From Kribbella steppae (GTDB lineage Bacteria > Actinomycetota > Actinomycetes > Propionibacteriales > Kribbellaceae): DNA of 64,000 bases. The stretch is from positions 166,172-230,171 of the forward strand of contig NZ_SLWN01000014.1 of assembly GCF_004342025.1 (NCBI RefSeq), written 5' to 3'. Position 1 is the first letter of the stretch, and each line of letters opens with the position of its first letter. Both the position numbers and the translations under genes were made by a program. Below, one piece after another: positions 48,576-57,035 of this stretch. Under the pieces are notes generated by a model. The model was not told the DNA's origin and did no database searches. It saw only the letters and a list, made by a program, of their open reading frames with translations.

Positions 48576-49832
48576 TTAAATGCGGGCGGGAGTGGTGCCG
48601 ACGGGTGTGTTGTGCTGATCCCTGCGTGTGGCGGCGTGGTTCGCGACGACCGCGGTTGCGGTGCCGGTGGCTGCGAAGAGTGTGCCGAGCGCGATCCAAC
48701 CTGGCGTGCCGTGGTCGATCGCGGTTGTGGTGACGACGGCGGGGCCGAGCATCAGGGCGAGTGCGTTTCCGGTTTGGCTGAGGCCTTGGTAGGCGCCGGC
48801 GCGAATGGGGTCGGCGAGTTCGAAGGCCATGCCCCAGCCTCCTGCTTCGCCCTGCGTCTCGGCCGCGGAGGAGGCGAGGGCGGCGAGGACCAGGACGGCG
48901 GTTGCGGCCGCGGCGCCGAGATGGCCTGCTAAGGCGAAGAGCAGGCAGGCGGTGAGTAGGAGCAGGCCCGCTCGGCGTACTGACCGCCCAGCGGTGCGCA
49001 GGTTCTGTGTGCCGCGCGAGGCACGGACCTGGAAGAGCGCTACGTAGGCGGTGTTGACGAGCAGGAGCACGGATACGACGATCGTCGGGGCGTCGGTGTG
49101 GTAGACGACCCACAGCGGGACCCCGACCGTTGTCAGCGCGAAGTGGACCGCGAGTACGGCGTTGAGGACTGTCGAGGCGACGTACGTGCGATCCCGTAGG
49201 GGAGAGCGTCCGCGTGACGCCTCGGCGCTACCGGAGGCGTCCATCCGTGCAGCCAGCCCGGCGACCCTGCGGCGCAGGCCAATCAGTGGGACCGTGCCGA
49301 GGATCGTGATCGCGCCGACGAGTACCACCGTCAGGCGGTATGCCGTTGTGGTGTCGGCCACCAGAGCCAGTCCCGCGAGCAGGGTGCCGATGCCGATGAG
49401 GACGTTCATCACCACCCGCAGCCGGGCGCGGACAGCGACCCGCTCCGGGCCGACGTACCAACGGGCGAGCATCGTCATCTGGGCGGTGCTCAGCAGGCCG
49501 CGGGTGGCGGAGACGCAGGCCGCGACCAGGACGAAGCTGACGACGTTGCCGGCGAAGGCGTACGCCAGCAGCGAGGCTCCGTTCGCGGCCAGCGCCCACT
49601 GCTGGACCCGATCGGCACCGCATCGGTCGCTCAGTCGCCCACCGGCGTACGACGCCAGGACGCCGACCCCTCCGGCGAGCGTGAGACCGATCCCAACGGC
49701 GGCGGGAGACAGGCCGACTCCGCGGGTGAAGTACAGGGCGCTGACGGCGAAGAACATTCCACGGGACAGCGACATTGCGGCCACGGCGGAGGCGAGTGCG
49801 CGCTCGAGGGGATCGCGGATGAGTTCAGGCAC
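48576..49832 (-). CDS. MFS transporter
   Basis: 418 residues, 12 membrane segments. The N-terminal half has FFAVSALYFTRGVGLSPAAV and motif A GGRLSDRCGADRVQQWA. The loop between halves is basic (GLRRRVAGLAARMDASGSAE). Substrate unknown. It is divergent, 56 bases apart, from an ArsR-type regulator gene. A perfect palindrome in that gap suggests control by that regulator. Confidence 0.9.
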   Translation of the reverse strand: MPELIRDPLERALASAVAAMSLSRGMFFAVSALYFTRGVGLSPAAVGIGLTLAGGVGVLASYAGGRLSDRCGADRVQQWALAANGASLLAYAFAGNVVSFVLVAACVSATRGLLSTAQMTMLARWYVGPERVAVRARLRVVMNVLIGIGTLLAGLALVADTTTAYRLTVVLVGAITILGTVPLIGLRRRVAGLAARMDASGSAEASRGRSPLRDRTYVASTVLNAVLAVHFALTTVGVPLWVVYHTDAPTIVVSVLLLVNTAYVALFQVRASRGTQNLRTAGRSVRRAGLLLLTACLLFALAGHLGAAAATAVLVLAALASSAAETQGEAGGWGMAFELADPIRAGAYQGLSQTGNALALMLGPAVVTTTAIDHGTPGWIALGTLFAATGTATAVVANHAATRRDQHNTPVGTTPARI

Positions 49833-49848
49833 CCGACAGTTGTGACAT

Positions 49849-49863
49849 CCGGAGGTCCTCCGG
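49849..49863. promoter_or_regulatory. Palindrome between MFS and ArsR genes
   Basis: CCGGAGG-T-CCTCCGG at 49849-49863 is a perfect 7-bp-arm palindrome centred in the 56-base divergent spacer. Confidence 0.5.
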
Positions 49864-49888
49864 TACCAGAGATGTAGGGTATTGCTTC

Positions 49889-50848
49889 ATGATCGAGTAC
49901 GAGCTCGCCGGCAACGACCTCGGCGAAGTGCGTTTCGCGATCTCGCCGCTGAACGAGTTGGTCCTCTCCCTGCGGACCCTGCGCGATCCCGGCCGATTCC
50001 CGCTTCAACTGCCCTGGCTGCGGGCCACCGGGCCGGCGCGTGCCGGGCTCGACCTGGAACTGCTCGGCGCGTTGACGAACGAGTCGCTGTGGACGCCGGA
50101 CTTCCTCACTCCGCGGCCTTACACACCACTCGGCAGGATCGACGACGAGTTGGCGGCGCTCACGGGCACACCGGCCGGCGTCGTACGCGCGGATCTGGCG
50201 GAGATCCATCCAGCCATGCTCCCGCCGGTACTTCTGGGTCGGCCGGACAAGGTGCTCGACCGCGTGCTGGCAACGCTGCGGGACTACTGGGAGGCCTGTT
50301 TCGAGCCATACTGGGCGCGTATGCGGACAGTGCTCGAGGCCGACGTCGTCTACCGCGGCCGGGTCATGGCGCAAGCCGGTCTCGCGGCGATGTTCGCAGG
50401 CATCGACCCACATGTACGCCTCGACGACACCGTCCTCCGGATACGTCTGCGCAGCGACTACTCCTACCGCACCTCGACCGCCGGTCGCGGCCTGACGCTC
50501 ACTCCCTCGCTCTTCAGCCGGCGCGGATCGGTGCCGATCTCTCCCGAGGAGCCGCCGCACATCATGTACCCGGCACGCGGTCTCGGAACGCTGTGGGAGA
50601 CCGAGACGACTACGTCGCCGACCGCCCTGGTGGGCCTGATCGGCCGTGTCCGTGCCCAGCTGCTGAGGCTGCTCGAGACGCCGACGTCGTCGACCGAGCT
50701 CGCCGTGCGCCTCGGCGTCACGCCGACCGCGGTCAACCAGCACCTGCGCGCACTGCGCGCGGCCGGCCTGCTCATCTCGGCTCGGCACGGCCGCTCAATC
50801 CTCTACCGCCGCTCGGACCTCGGCGACCGCGTCCTCCGCGGAGCGTAA
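49889..50848 (+). CDS. ArsR-type regulator with DUF5937-like N-terminal domain
   Basis: 319 residues. The N-terminal two thirds match DUF5937-type actinobacterial regulators (EVRFAISPLNELVLSLRTLR, then LEADVVYRGRVMAQAGLAAM). The C-terminal 75 residues are an ArsR winged helix (LLRLLETPTSSTELAVRLGV, TPTAVNQHLRALRAAGLLIS, ARHGRSILYRRSDLGD). No metal-binding cysteine pair is visible, so the signal is unlikely to be arsenic. It probably regulates the divergent MFS gene. Confidence 0.87.
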   Translation: MIEYELAGNDLGEVRFAISPLNELVLSLRTLRDPGRFPLQLPWLRATGPARAGLDLELLGALTNESLWTPDFLTPRPYTPLGRIDDELAALTGTPAGVVRADLAEIHPAMLPPVLLGRPDKVLDRVLATLRDYWEACFEPYWARMRTVLEADVVYRGRVMAQAGLAAMFAGIDPHVRLDDTVLRIRLRSDYSYRTSTAGRGLTLTPSLFSRRGSVPISPEEPPHIMYPARGLGTLWETETTTSPTALVGLIGRVRAQLLRLLETPTSSTELAVRLGVTPTAVNQHLRALRAAGLLISARHGRSILYRRSDLGDRVLRGA

Positions 50849-50907
50849 ATCATGTTTTCGGCACACCTGGGGTTCTCCGACGTCAACCCTTGTCGAGACC
50901 CTGACAG

Positions 50908-50943
50908 ACGAAGGGCCGGTCGCACGAGCGACCGATCCTTCGT
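50908..50943 (+). terminator. Hairpin terminator of the ArsR gene
   Basis: The inner stem GGTCGC-ACGA-GCGACC (50918-50933) lies within the outer ACGAAGG (50908-50914) and CCTTCGT (50937-50943), 60 bases after the ArsR gene stop. The rest of the 232-base gap to the serine-hydrolase gene contains no supported gene. Confidence 0.7.
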
Positions 50944-51080
50944 TCTGTTCGTCCCTCTGAAACCTGAAACCGTGCCAGACGACTGCGCTGGTCCTGAACG
51001 GCCGCGAACGATGGCGAAGGAGACGGAACCTGTGCCGTCGTGGCTGCGCTCCTGGGGCGGTTTGGTGGCATCATCGAAGG

Positions 51081-52232
51081 ATGAGGTGGAGCGCAGCCGC
51101 CCTCCTGGTGATTGCGCTGGTGGGATGTTCTGGCGGGGGAGAGAAACCGGCAGCCGCGCCGACCACGCCTGCCACGATGCAGGCATTCCCGGAGCCGGGG
51201 ACGGCGGCACTCGACCCGGAAAAGGCCAAGGTTTTGCAGGCAGTTGTCGACTTGGCGGCCGCGTCCCCCGACGTCCCAACAGGTTCGCGGGGTGCGACCG
51301 CTGCGGTGGTCACCGATCGCTGGACGTGGTCAGGAGCGGCCGGAACGGACGTCAAGGGTACGGCGTTGCGTCCGGACACGAGTATGGCCGCCGCGAACAT
51401 CATGAAAACGTTCGTCGCGGCCGAGGTGATGCTGCTCGTCAAGGCCGGCAAGGTCGACCTGGACAAGCCGATCTCGACCTACGTGCAGCACAAGCTGACC
51501 GCGAACAACGCGACCGTCCGTCAGCATCTGTCGATGACGTCCGGTGTTCCCGACTTCGGGAACGACGACTACCGCGAGCTGGAAAAGGCGGTCGCAGCGG
51601 CGCCGGGCAAGCATTGGACGCGCGAACAGGCGCTGTCGTACCACACCGCGAAGATCGGAGCGCCGAGCAAAGACTCCGGTTACAGCAACGCCAGCTATGA
51701 GCTGCTGGGCCTGCTGATCGAGAAGGTGACCAGTCAGCCGCTCGCCGGCGTACTCCGTCGCGATCTGGCCACACCGGCTGGGCTGAAGCACGCCGCGTTC
51801 CAGGACGGGGAGAAGCCGCAGCCCCCGGTGGCTGTGGACGACAACGACTCCTGTGGTGCGCCGGACGGCTACCTACCGTGCCGCGCGTTCGCGAGCGCGT
51901 GGGCGGCGGCGGGTGGGCTCGCAGCCGACGCGCCAACGATCGCGCGCTGGGGGTACCAACTGTACGGCGGCCGCGTGCTACCGCCTGACCTGGTCAGCGA
52001 GATGACGACCAAGGGTGACGCGCCCTACGGGCTGGGCACGGAGTTGTACCCGGATGAGCTCGCGATCGGTGCGGCGTACGGTCATTTCGGTGACAATCCC
52101 GACCACACCAGCCTGCTGGCCGTGGTCCCGGCGAAGAAGCTCGCGGCCGCGGTGATCTTTGCCGATGGCGGCAGAGATATCGGCAAGGCCATGATCAACC
52201 TGACGATCGCCCTCGAGCCCTTGCTCAAGTGA
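51081..52232 (+). CDS. Lipoprotein of the serine beta-lactamase/PBP4* family with altered SxxK motif
   Basis: 383 residues. Lipoprotein signal MRWSAAALLVIALVG followed by the lipobox C. The beta-lactamase/transpeptidase-like fold is clear: MKTFVAAEVMLLVKAGKVDL, KLTANNATVRQHLSMTSGVP, SGYSNASYELLGLLIEKVTS (YxN motif), and YGHFGDNPDHTSLL (HxG-like). The catalytic SxxK is replaced by NIMK (Asn 106, Lys 109), so the usual acyl-serine cannot form. A DNA copy of residues around MLLVKAGKVDLDKPIS recurs just after the gene. A dead or binding-only paralogue is likely. Confidence 0.8.
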   Translation: MRWSAAALLVIALVGCSGGGEKPAAAPTTPATMQAFPEPGTAALDPEKAKVLQAVVDLAAASPDVPTGSRGATAAVVTDRWTWSGAAGTDVKGTALRPDTSMAAANIMKTFVAAEVMLLVKAGKVDLDKPISTYVQHKLTANNATVRQHLSMTSGVPDFGNDDYRELEKAVAAAPGKHWTREQALSYHTAKIGAPSKDSGYSNASYELLGLLIEKVTSQPLAGVLRRDLATPAGLKHAAFQDGEKPQPPVAVDDNDSCGAPDGYLPCRAFASAWAAAGGLAADAPTIARWGYQLYGGRVLPPDLVSEMTTKGDAPYGLGTELYPDELAIGAAYGHFGDNPDHTSLLAVVPAKKLAAAVIFADGGRDIGKAMINLTIALEPLLK

Positions 52233-52255
52233 CCCGGCAGCGGCGTCCCGGGCAC

Positions 52256-52335
52256 TGGTTCGTCGCGGCCGGGGTGATGCTGCTCGTCAACGCCAGCAAG
52301 GTCGACCTGCACAAGCCGATCTCGGCGTACGACCG
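52256..52335 (+). pseudogene. Duplicated fragment of the serine-hydrolase gene
   Basis: The segment reads FVAAGVMLLVNASKVDLHKP then ISAYD, nearly the same as residues 111-135 of the preceding gene (51411-51485), with about 90 percent identity over about 75 bases of DNA. The match ends abruptly at both sides. This is a decayed second copy, 25 bases after the stop of the first. Confidence 0.7.
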
Positions 52336-52398
52336 ACGTGTGTCTGCTCTTCGGATCGAGATGCGATGTCCCCGGCGGCGGCCGGGGACGGAACGACT

Positions 52399-52432
52399 CC
52401 GGGGCGGCTCCCTGACTAGGGAGCCGCCCCGG
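52399..52432. terminator. Hairpin terminator
   Basis: A perfect 14-bp stem CCGGGGCGGCTCCC (52399-52412), loop TGACTA, complement 52419-52432. It ends transcription of the hydrolase region and possibly of the opposing tRNA-Ser gene. Confidence 0.8.
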
Positions 52433-52496
52433 CTGTGTGTCATCCTCCCGGACCTCGAAACCGCGCTCTGACCTGCGGTTTCTTGACTCCGGGGAG

Positions 52497-52584
52497 TGGC
52501 GGAGGATACGAGATTCGAACTCGTGAGGGGTTGCCCCCAACACGCTTTCCAAGCGTGCGCCCTAGGCCTCTAGGCGAATCCTCC
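52497..52584 (-). tRNA. tRNA-Ser (anticodon GGA)
   Basis: The minus strand folds as a class II tRNA: acceptor GGAGGAT pairs with ATCCTCC, the anticodon stem GCACGCT/GCGTG has the loop CTTGGAAAG with anticodon GGA, the variable arm is GTTGGGGGCAACCCC, and the T arm contains GAGTTCGAATCTC. The discriminator G is followed by CCA encoded in the DNA (52497-52499). It reads UCC and UCU serine codons. I see no flanking att-like duplication. Confidence 0.95.
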
Positions 52585-52698
52585 AAGCGGAGAGGATACG
52601 CGAGGGGGCGGAGGTAGCGGAAATCGGGGCTGGGCCTGGAAGTCTGGAGGGTGCCAATTGAGCTGCTGGGGGTGGGGTGCTCGTTTAGGGTCGGTGGG

Positions 52699-53325
52699 GT
52701 GGATGGAGCTCCGGATCCGAACGTTGTGCATCCGATGCCTGCGGCTGAGCGGGTGGTGTTGTTGAAGGCGGTGGTGTCGTCGCCGCTGATCGAGGTGGGG
52801 GACTACTCGTACTACGACGATCCGGACGACCCGACCGCGTTCGAGACCAGGAACGTGCTGTACCACTACGGCCCCGAGCGGCTCCGCATCGGCAAGTACT
52901 GCGCTCTCGGTGAGGGCACCACGTTCATCATGAACGGCGCCAACCACCGGATGGACGGCCCGTCGACGTTCCCGTTCCCGATCATGGGCGGCGCCTGGGC
53001 GGAGCACTTCGACCTGATCACCGGGCTGCCGGGCCGCGGCGACACCGTGGTCGGGAACGACGTGTGGTTCGGGTACCGCAGCCTGATCATGCCCGGGGTG
53101 ACGATCGGGGATGGCGCGATCATCGCGTCCGGTGCGGTTGTGGTCGACGACGTATCGCCGTATGGGATCGTCGGTGGGAACCCGGCGAAGCTGATCCGCA
53201 CCAGATTCCCGGCCGAGGACGTGGCGCGACTGTTGAAGATCGCCTGGTGGGACTGGCCGGTCGAGCGGGTCACCGCGAACGTCCGCGCGATCATGGCCGG
53301 CCGCATCGAGGAGCTCGAAGGATGA
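52699..53325 (+). CDS. CatB/Vat-like xenobiotic acetyltransferase
   Basis: 208 residues from GTG 52699 (DGAPDPNVVHPMPAAERVVL); an upstream GTG at 52651 would add residues unlike the family. The left-handed beta-helix acetyltransferase is shown by the hexapeptide-repeat blocks LRIGKYCALGEGTTFIMNGA, the catalytic His in GANHRMDG, then GRGDTVVGNDVWFGYRSLIM, PGVTIGDGAIIASGAVVVDD and SPYGIVGGNPAKLIRTRF. It uses acetyl-CoA; relatives acetylate chloramphenicol or streptogramins. The stop overlaps the next gene (ATGA at 53322), so a joint function with the GNAT-SET protein is possible. Confidence 0.87.
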   Translation: MDGAPDPNVVHPMPAAERVVLLKAVVSSPLIEVGDYSYYDDPDDPTAFETRNVLYHYGPERLRIGKYCALGEGTTFIMNGANHRMDGPSTFPFPIMGGAWAEHFDLITGLPGRGDTVVGNDVWFGYRSLIMPGVTIGDGAIIASGAVVVDDVSPYGIVGGNPAKLIRTRFPAEDVARLLKIAWWDWPVERVTANVRAIMAGRIEELEG

Positions 53326-54308
53326 CTTTGGTACTGCGGCCAATCGCACCAGACGACGTGGATGCGCTGCAGGAGCTGATCGAATCCGACCCCGGCTACA
53401 CCGAGCGGATCACCGGCTACCCGCCTGGATCGTCGGACGCGCAGAGCCTGTTGATGATGCGACCGGAGCACCTACCCGAGGACGCGAAGCTCGTGCTGGG
53501 CGCGTTCCAGGACGACCGCCTGGTCGCTGTGGCCGACCTCCTCCGGGGATACCCGAACGAGCACACCGCCTTCATCGGCCTCCTCGAGGTCCACTGGAAC
53601 CACCAAGGACTCGGGCTCGGCAAGGCGACGTACGACGAGGTCCAGCGGTACGTCGAGACGACGTGGACCGAGGTGCGGATACTGCGACTGGCGGTCGTGG
53701 ATACGAACGCGCACATCGCGACCGGGTTCTGGCTGCGGCAGGGGTTCGAGCCGACGGGCGAGGAGCGGCCGTACCGGTACGACAAGCTGGAGTCGACCGC
53801 ACGGCTGTACGAGAAGCAGCTGACCTGGGCGCATCCGGACCTGGTCGTGAAAGAGTCGCCGGTCGCCGGACAGGGGCTGTTCGCAACCAAACCCATTGCC
53901 CAGGGAACGGTTGTGGGCCAGCTGTCCGGACGCCGGGTCACCACGGCTGAGCTTCAAGAACTCTTCAAGAACCCACCGGTCGACACCATCACGATCGACG
54001 ACGACGAACACCTTGTGCTGAGCAACGATCCCCGTCCTGTGGTTGCGTACGGCAACCACAGCTGCGATCCGAACATGTGGTGGATCGACGCCGTCACATT
54101 CGAGGCCCGCCGGGACATCGCGGCGGGCGACGAGGTGACGAGCGACTACGGGACCTCGACCGGCGTGGACTTCGAGATGAGCTGCACCTGCGGCTCACCG
54201 CTCTGCCGCGGCGTCGTCACCGGCGAGGACTGGAAGCGTCCGGAGCTCCAGTCCAGGTACGGCGACCACTGGATCCCGGTGTTGTTACGCAAGCAGCACG
54301 CCGGCTAG
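53322..54308 (+). CDS. GNAT acetyltransferase fused to SET-domain methyltransferase
   Basis: 328 residues. Residues 1-160 are a GNAT domain (TLVLRPIAPDDVDALQELIE, VHWNHQGLGLGKATYDEVQR with the acetyl-CoA loop Q-x-x-G-x-G, and HIATGFWLRQGFEPTGE). Residues 170-328 are a SET domain: AGQGLFATKPIAQGTVVGQL, the SAM/pseudoknot motif YGNHSCDPNMWW (NHSCxPN, about 245), catalytic GDEVTSDYG (about 270), and a post-SET zinc motif CTCGSPLCRG (about 287). SET enzymes methylate lysines in proteins. The acetyltransferase-lysine methyltransferase fusion in one bacterial chain is unusual. It is translationally coupled to the CatB-like gene. Confidence 0.9.
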   Translation: MTLVLRPIAPDDVDALQELIESDPGYTERITGYPPGSSDAQSLLMMRPEHLPEDAKLVLGAFQDDRLVAVADLLRGYPNEHTAFIGLLEVHWNHQGLGLGKATYDEVQRYVETTWTEVRILRLAVVDTNAHIATGFWLRQGFEPTGEERPYRYDKLESTARLYEKQLTWAHPDLVVKESPVAGQGLFATKPIAQGTVVGQLSGRRVTTAELQELFKNPPVDTITIDDDEHLVLSNDPRPVVAYGNHSCDPNMWWIDAVTFEARRDIAAGDEVTSDYGTSTGVDFEMSCTCGSPLCRGVVTGEDWKRPELQSRYGDHWIPVLLRKQHAG

Positions 54309-55103
54309 CGCCCGCCACTGCTCGATCGGCTGCGGACCGGTGACGCCGGTGATCACATTGACCCCGACGTGGTCGGCGCCGGCCTTGAGATGCTCACTCA
54401 GCTTCGCCTTGATGTCAGCCGGCGTGCCCCACGCGGCCAAGGCGTCGACCATCTGATCCGGAAGCTCCACGAGATCCGCGTCGCTGAACCCCTGACGCTT
54501 GAGCGACGCGGCGTACGCCGGAATCCGCGGGAAGAAGCCGATCGTGTCGCGCGCGATCGCCCGCGCCCGGTCCGCGTCGCTCTCCACCACGACCAGGTGG
54601 CTCACCGAGAGCAGCTTGTCCGGCCCGAGCACCTTCCGCGCCTCGGCGGAGTACGACGCCGTGATCAGGAACGGGTACGCACCGGCCGACCGGTCCCGCG
54701 CCAGCTCCAGCATCCGGGGGCCGAGCGCGGCGAGCAGACGACGCTCGGTCGGTACGGCGTCCAGTTCGTCGAGGAAGGCGTTGAGCGTGGCGATCGGCTT
54801 CGGCCCGCGCGCACCGCCGAGGCCGACGGTGAACCGGCCCGGCGCGGACGCTTCCAGCGAGCCGTACGTCGTACTGATGTCCGATGCACTGTATTTGTCG
54901 ACGGCCAGGATGCCGCTGACGAACTTGATCGACCTGGTCGCGTCGATCAGGTCGACGATGGTCTGGAGCCCGGGCAGCGGCCCGCCGGACAACCAGATCG
55001 CGGGATATCCGAGCTCCTCCGCCGCCACCGCGGCGGCCAAGGACTCAGGGGTGCTGTCAAGGCCCGTGGTGATACCGAACGGACCGAATTGTTGATTCGT
55101 CAC
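54285..55103 (-). CDS. F420-dependent LLM-class oxidoreductase (TIGR03620 type)
   Basis: 272 residues in the luciferase-like monooxygenase fold: FGITTGLDSTPESLAAAVAA, EELGYPAIWLSG, RSIKFVSGILAVDKYSASDI, PGRFTVGLGGARGPKPIATL, and GADHVGVNVITGVTGPQPIE. The family of F420-dependent enzymes is common in actinobacteria; the substrate is not predictable. Its 3' end overlaps that of the GNAT-SET gene by 24 bases. Confidence 0.9.
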   Translation of the reverse strand: MTNQQFGPFGITTGLDSTPESLAAAVAAEELGYPAIWLSGGPLPGLQTIVDLIDATRSIKFVSGILAVDKYSASDISTTYGSLEASAPGRFTVGLGGARGPKPIATLNAFLDELDAVPTERRLLAALGPRMLELARDRSAGAYPFLITASYSAEARKVLGPDKLLSVSHLVVVESDADRARAIARDTIGFFPRIPAYAASLKRQGFSDADLVELPDQMVDALAAWGTPADIKAKLSEHLKAGADHVGVNVITGVTGPQPIEQWRALAGVLLA

Positions 55104-55174
55104 CCAACCAGAGTAGGCATGGCCGCCGGATCGTGGGTCCGGATTTCGGGCCTGGGGATGAGATCACGTACACT

Positions 55175-55275
55175 TCTGGCTGGTTCCCCGCGTGGCGGTA
55201 TCTCGCCCAACTCCCCCAGGGCCGGAAGGCAGCAAGGGTAAGTGAGCTCTTCCGGGTGCGCGGGGAATCCTTATG
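55175..55275 (+). ncRNA. ffs: Small signal recognition particle RNA (4.5S type)
   Basis: The hallmark apical domain is present: CCCAGGGCCGGAAGGC around 55217-55230, with GGAA tetraloop in GCCGGAAGGC, followed by AGCAAGGGTAAG. These residues form the SRP54-binding symmetric and asymmetric loops. The outer stem pairs GGTTCCCCGCG (55182-55192) with CGCGGGGAATCC (55259-55270). The length of about 100 bases is normal for actinobacteria. It pairs with Ffh in membrane-protein targeting. Ends are approximate. Confidence 0.93.
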
Positions 55276-55338
55276 TCCGGGCCCGGTTGGGGCCTGTCTA
55301 GGCTGGACGGGCTGAACCCATCACCGTGAGGGAGCCCG

Positions 55339-56157
55339 ATGAGCGACGAACGCCGCTACCTGCAGGAACTGATCATCGCCGAGCTCGGCGTCTCCGCATC
55401 ATTCGACGCGGACACCGAGATCGAGCGTCGGGTCGAGTTCCTGGCCGATCAGCTCCGGCGGACCGGCGCGTCGTCGTACGTGCTCGGCATCAGTGGCGGC
55501 GTCGACTCGGGTACGGCGGGCCGCCTCTGCCAGCTCGCGGTCGAGCGGGTCCGGGGCGAGGGCGGTCAGGCGACGTTCATCGCGATGCGTCTCCCGTACG
55601 GCGTCCAGGCGGACGAAGCGGATGCGCAGCGGTCGCTGGAGTTCATCCGGCCGGACGAGACGCTCGTGGTCGACGTGAAGCCGGCCACGGACGCGATGGT
55701 CGAGTCGGTCCGGCACGCCGGGCTCGGCGCAGACCGGGAGGACTTCCACGTCGGCAACATCAAGGCGCGGCAGCGGATGATCGCGCAGTACGTCGTCGCC
55801 GGGGCACGCGGTGGTCTCGTCGTCGGGACGGACCATGCAGCAGAGGCCGTGATGGGGTTCTTCACCAAGTTCGGCGACGGCGCGTGTGACCTGACGCCGC
55901 TGTCGGGACTGACCAAGCGGCGAGTCCGGGCGGTCGCGGCGCAGCTCGGTGCGTCCGACGAGCTCACCGGCAAGGTGCCGACCGCCGACCTGGAGACCAA
56001 CAACCCGGGCGTGCCGGACGAGATCGTGCTCGGGGTGACGTACGACGAGATCGACGACTTCCTCGAAGGCCTCGAGGTGAACGACAAGGCCGCGGCCACG
56101 ATCATCGCCGCTCACCGCCGTACCGCCCACAAACGCGCGGTGCCCCAAGCCGTCTGA
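55339..56157 (+). CDS. nadE: NAD+ synthase (ammonia-dependent)
   Basis: 272 residues, ATG after GAGGGAG. The NAD synthetase motifs are all present: PP-loop VLGISGGVDSGTAGRLCQLA, FIAMRLPYGVQADEADAQRS, VGNIKARQRMIAQYVVA, GLVVGTDHAAEAVMGFFTKF, GDGACDLTPLSGLTKRRVRA, and KVPTADLETNNPGVPDE. It amidates deamido-NAD with ammonia to form NAD. The length is that of the stand-alone ammonia-dependent enzyme (no glutaminase domain). It lies downstream of the SRP RNA. Confidence 0.97.
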   Translation: MSDERRYLQELIIAELGVSASFDADTEIERRVEFLADQLRRTGASSYVLGISGGVDSGTAGRLCQLAVERVRGEGGQATFIAMRLPYGVQADEADAQRSLEFIRPDETLVVDVKPATDAMVESVRHAGLGADREDFHVGNIKARQRMIAQYVVAGARGGLVVGTDHAAEAVMGFFTKFGDGACDLTPLSGLTKRRVRAVAAQLGASDELTGKVPTADLETNNPGVPDEIVLGVTYDEIDDFLEGLEVNDKAAATIIAAHRRTAHKRAVPQAV

Positions 56158-56178
56158 TCAGCCTGCCGGACGTGCAGG

Positions 56179-56574
56179 TCAGGGATTGGTCAGTTGTCGG
56201 ACGCGGTTGGCGAGGCGGTCGAGGCGGACGGCTGCGATGCCGCGGTACGAGCGGCGGAGGACTGCTGCCAGCGGACCGGTGTGCTCGAAGGCGTGGGTGA
56301 CGTCGCCGGTGGTAGCGATGGTCCAGCTGCCGACCTCGTGGAATCCGGGGACCCGCCAGCTCATCTCGACGCGATCCGGTTCGATGGCTGTGTATTCCAG
56401 TGAGCCGTTCATGCCTGGGCGTGCCCGCAGGACGTACGCCTGACCGGCTGCGGGCACGCGCGGTCCGTCGATCGCGAGGAAGGCTTCGTTCCACAGCGGG
56501 AGCGCCAGCGGGTCCAGCAGCACGGCCCGGACGGTGTCAGCTGCCGCCGGGATGGTCAGGGTTGCTTGTTCCAT
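56179..56574 (-). CDS. SRPBCC-family protein
   Basis: 131 residues of the Bet v1/START-like fold: ATLTIPAAADTVRAVLLDPL, ALPLWNEAFLAIDGPRVPAA, GSLEYTAIEPDRVEMSWRVP, GSWTIATTGDVTHAFEHTGP. Members bind hydrophobic ligands. It starts inside the MarR gene stop (overlap at 56574) and forms a three-gene operon with MarR and a lactonase-like hydrolase. Confidence 0.85.
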   Translation of the reverse strand: MEQATLTIPAAADTVRAVLLDPLALPLWNEAFLAIDGPRVPAAGQAYVLRARPGMNGSLEYTAIEPDRVEMSWRVPGFHEVGSWTIATTGDVTHAFEHTGPLAAVLRRSYRGIAAVRLDRLANRVRQLTNP

Positions 56575-57035
56575 CAGTCTTCTCCATCTCGACGGCGGGC
56601 GAGTGCTTCGCCTGCGGGAAAGGCCTCGGCGAGCACCCGCAACGTGGCGATGGTCTGGTCGACCGCCTGCCCCGCCACGAGGTCGTCGATCGCCTTGTGC
56701 AGCACGTTCTCGGCGGTGACGACCCGGCGGCTGAGCTCACGACCCTCCGCCGACAGGCTCAGTGTGAGGTAGCGCCGGTCCTTCGGATCGGTGTCGCGCT
56801 GGATCAGCCCCTGTGCGACCAGCCGATCCACCAGGCGGCTCGGGCTGTTCCCGGTCTCGCAGACCAGGAGTCCTCCCAGCGCGCTGAGGGTGAGCGGCCC
56901 GTGGTCCCGGAGGACGCGCAGCACCTCGGCCTGCGACGGCGTCAGTCCGAGCGGCCGTAGCTCGGCGGCCAGCAGTCTGTTGCCCTCTCGCTGAATCGCC
57001 AGGATCAGGTACCGCAACTCCTCGGCGGTCTTCAC
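56574..57035 (-). CDS. MarR-family transcriptional regulator
   Basis: 153 residues, GTG start overlapping the stop of the upstream hydrolase gene. Winged-helix MarR fold: YLILAIQREGNRLLAAELRP, LGLTPSQAEVLRVLRDHGPL, TLSALGGLLVCETGNSPSRL, VDRLVAQGLIQRDTDPKDRR, YLTLSLSAEGRELSRRVV. The Cys in LLVCETGN could act in redox sensing. Probably represses the operon through the palindrome at 57905. Confidence 0.92.
   Translation of the reverse strand: MKTAEELRYLILAIQREGNRLLAAELRPLGLTPSQAEVLRVLRDHGPLTLSALGGLLVCETGNSPSRLVDRLVAQGLIQRDTDPKDRRYLTLSLSAEGRELSRRVVTAENVLHKAIDDLVAGQAVDQTIATLRVLAEAFPAGEALARRRDGED

Noticed and set aside
52497..52584. tRNA-Ser as an integration site of a genomic island
   Set aside because: No integrase or direct repeat of the tRNA 3' end was found in the window.
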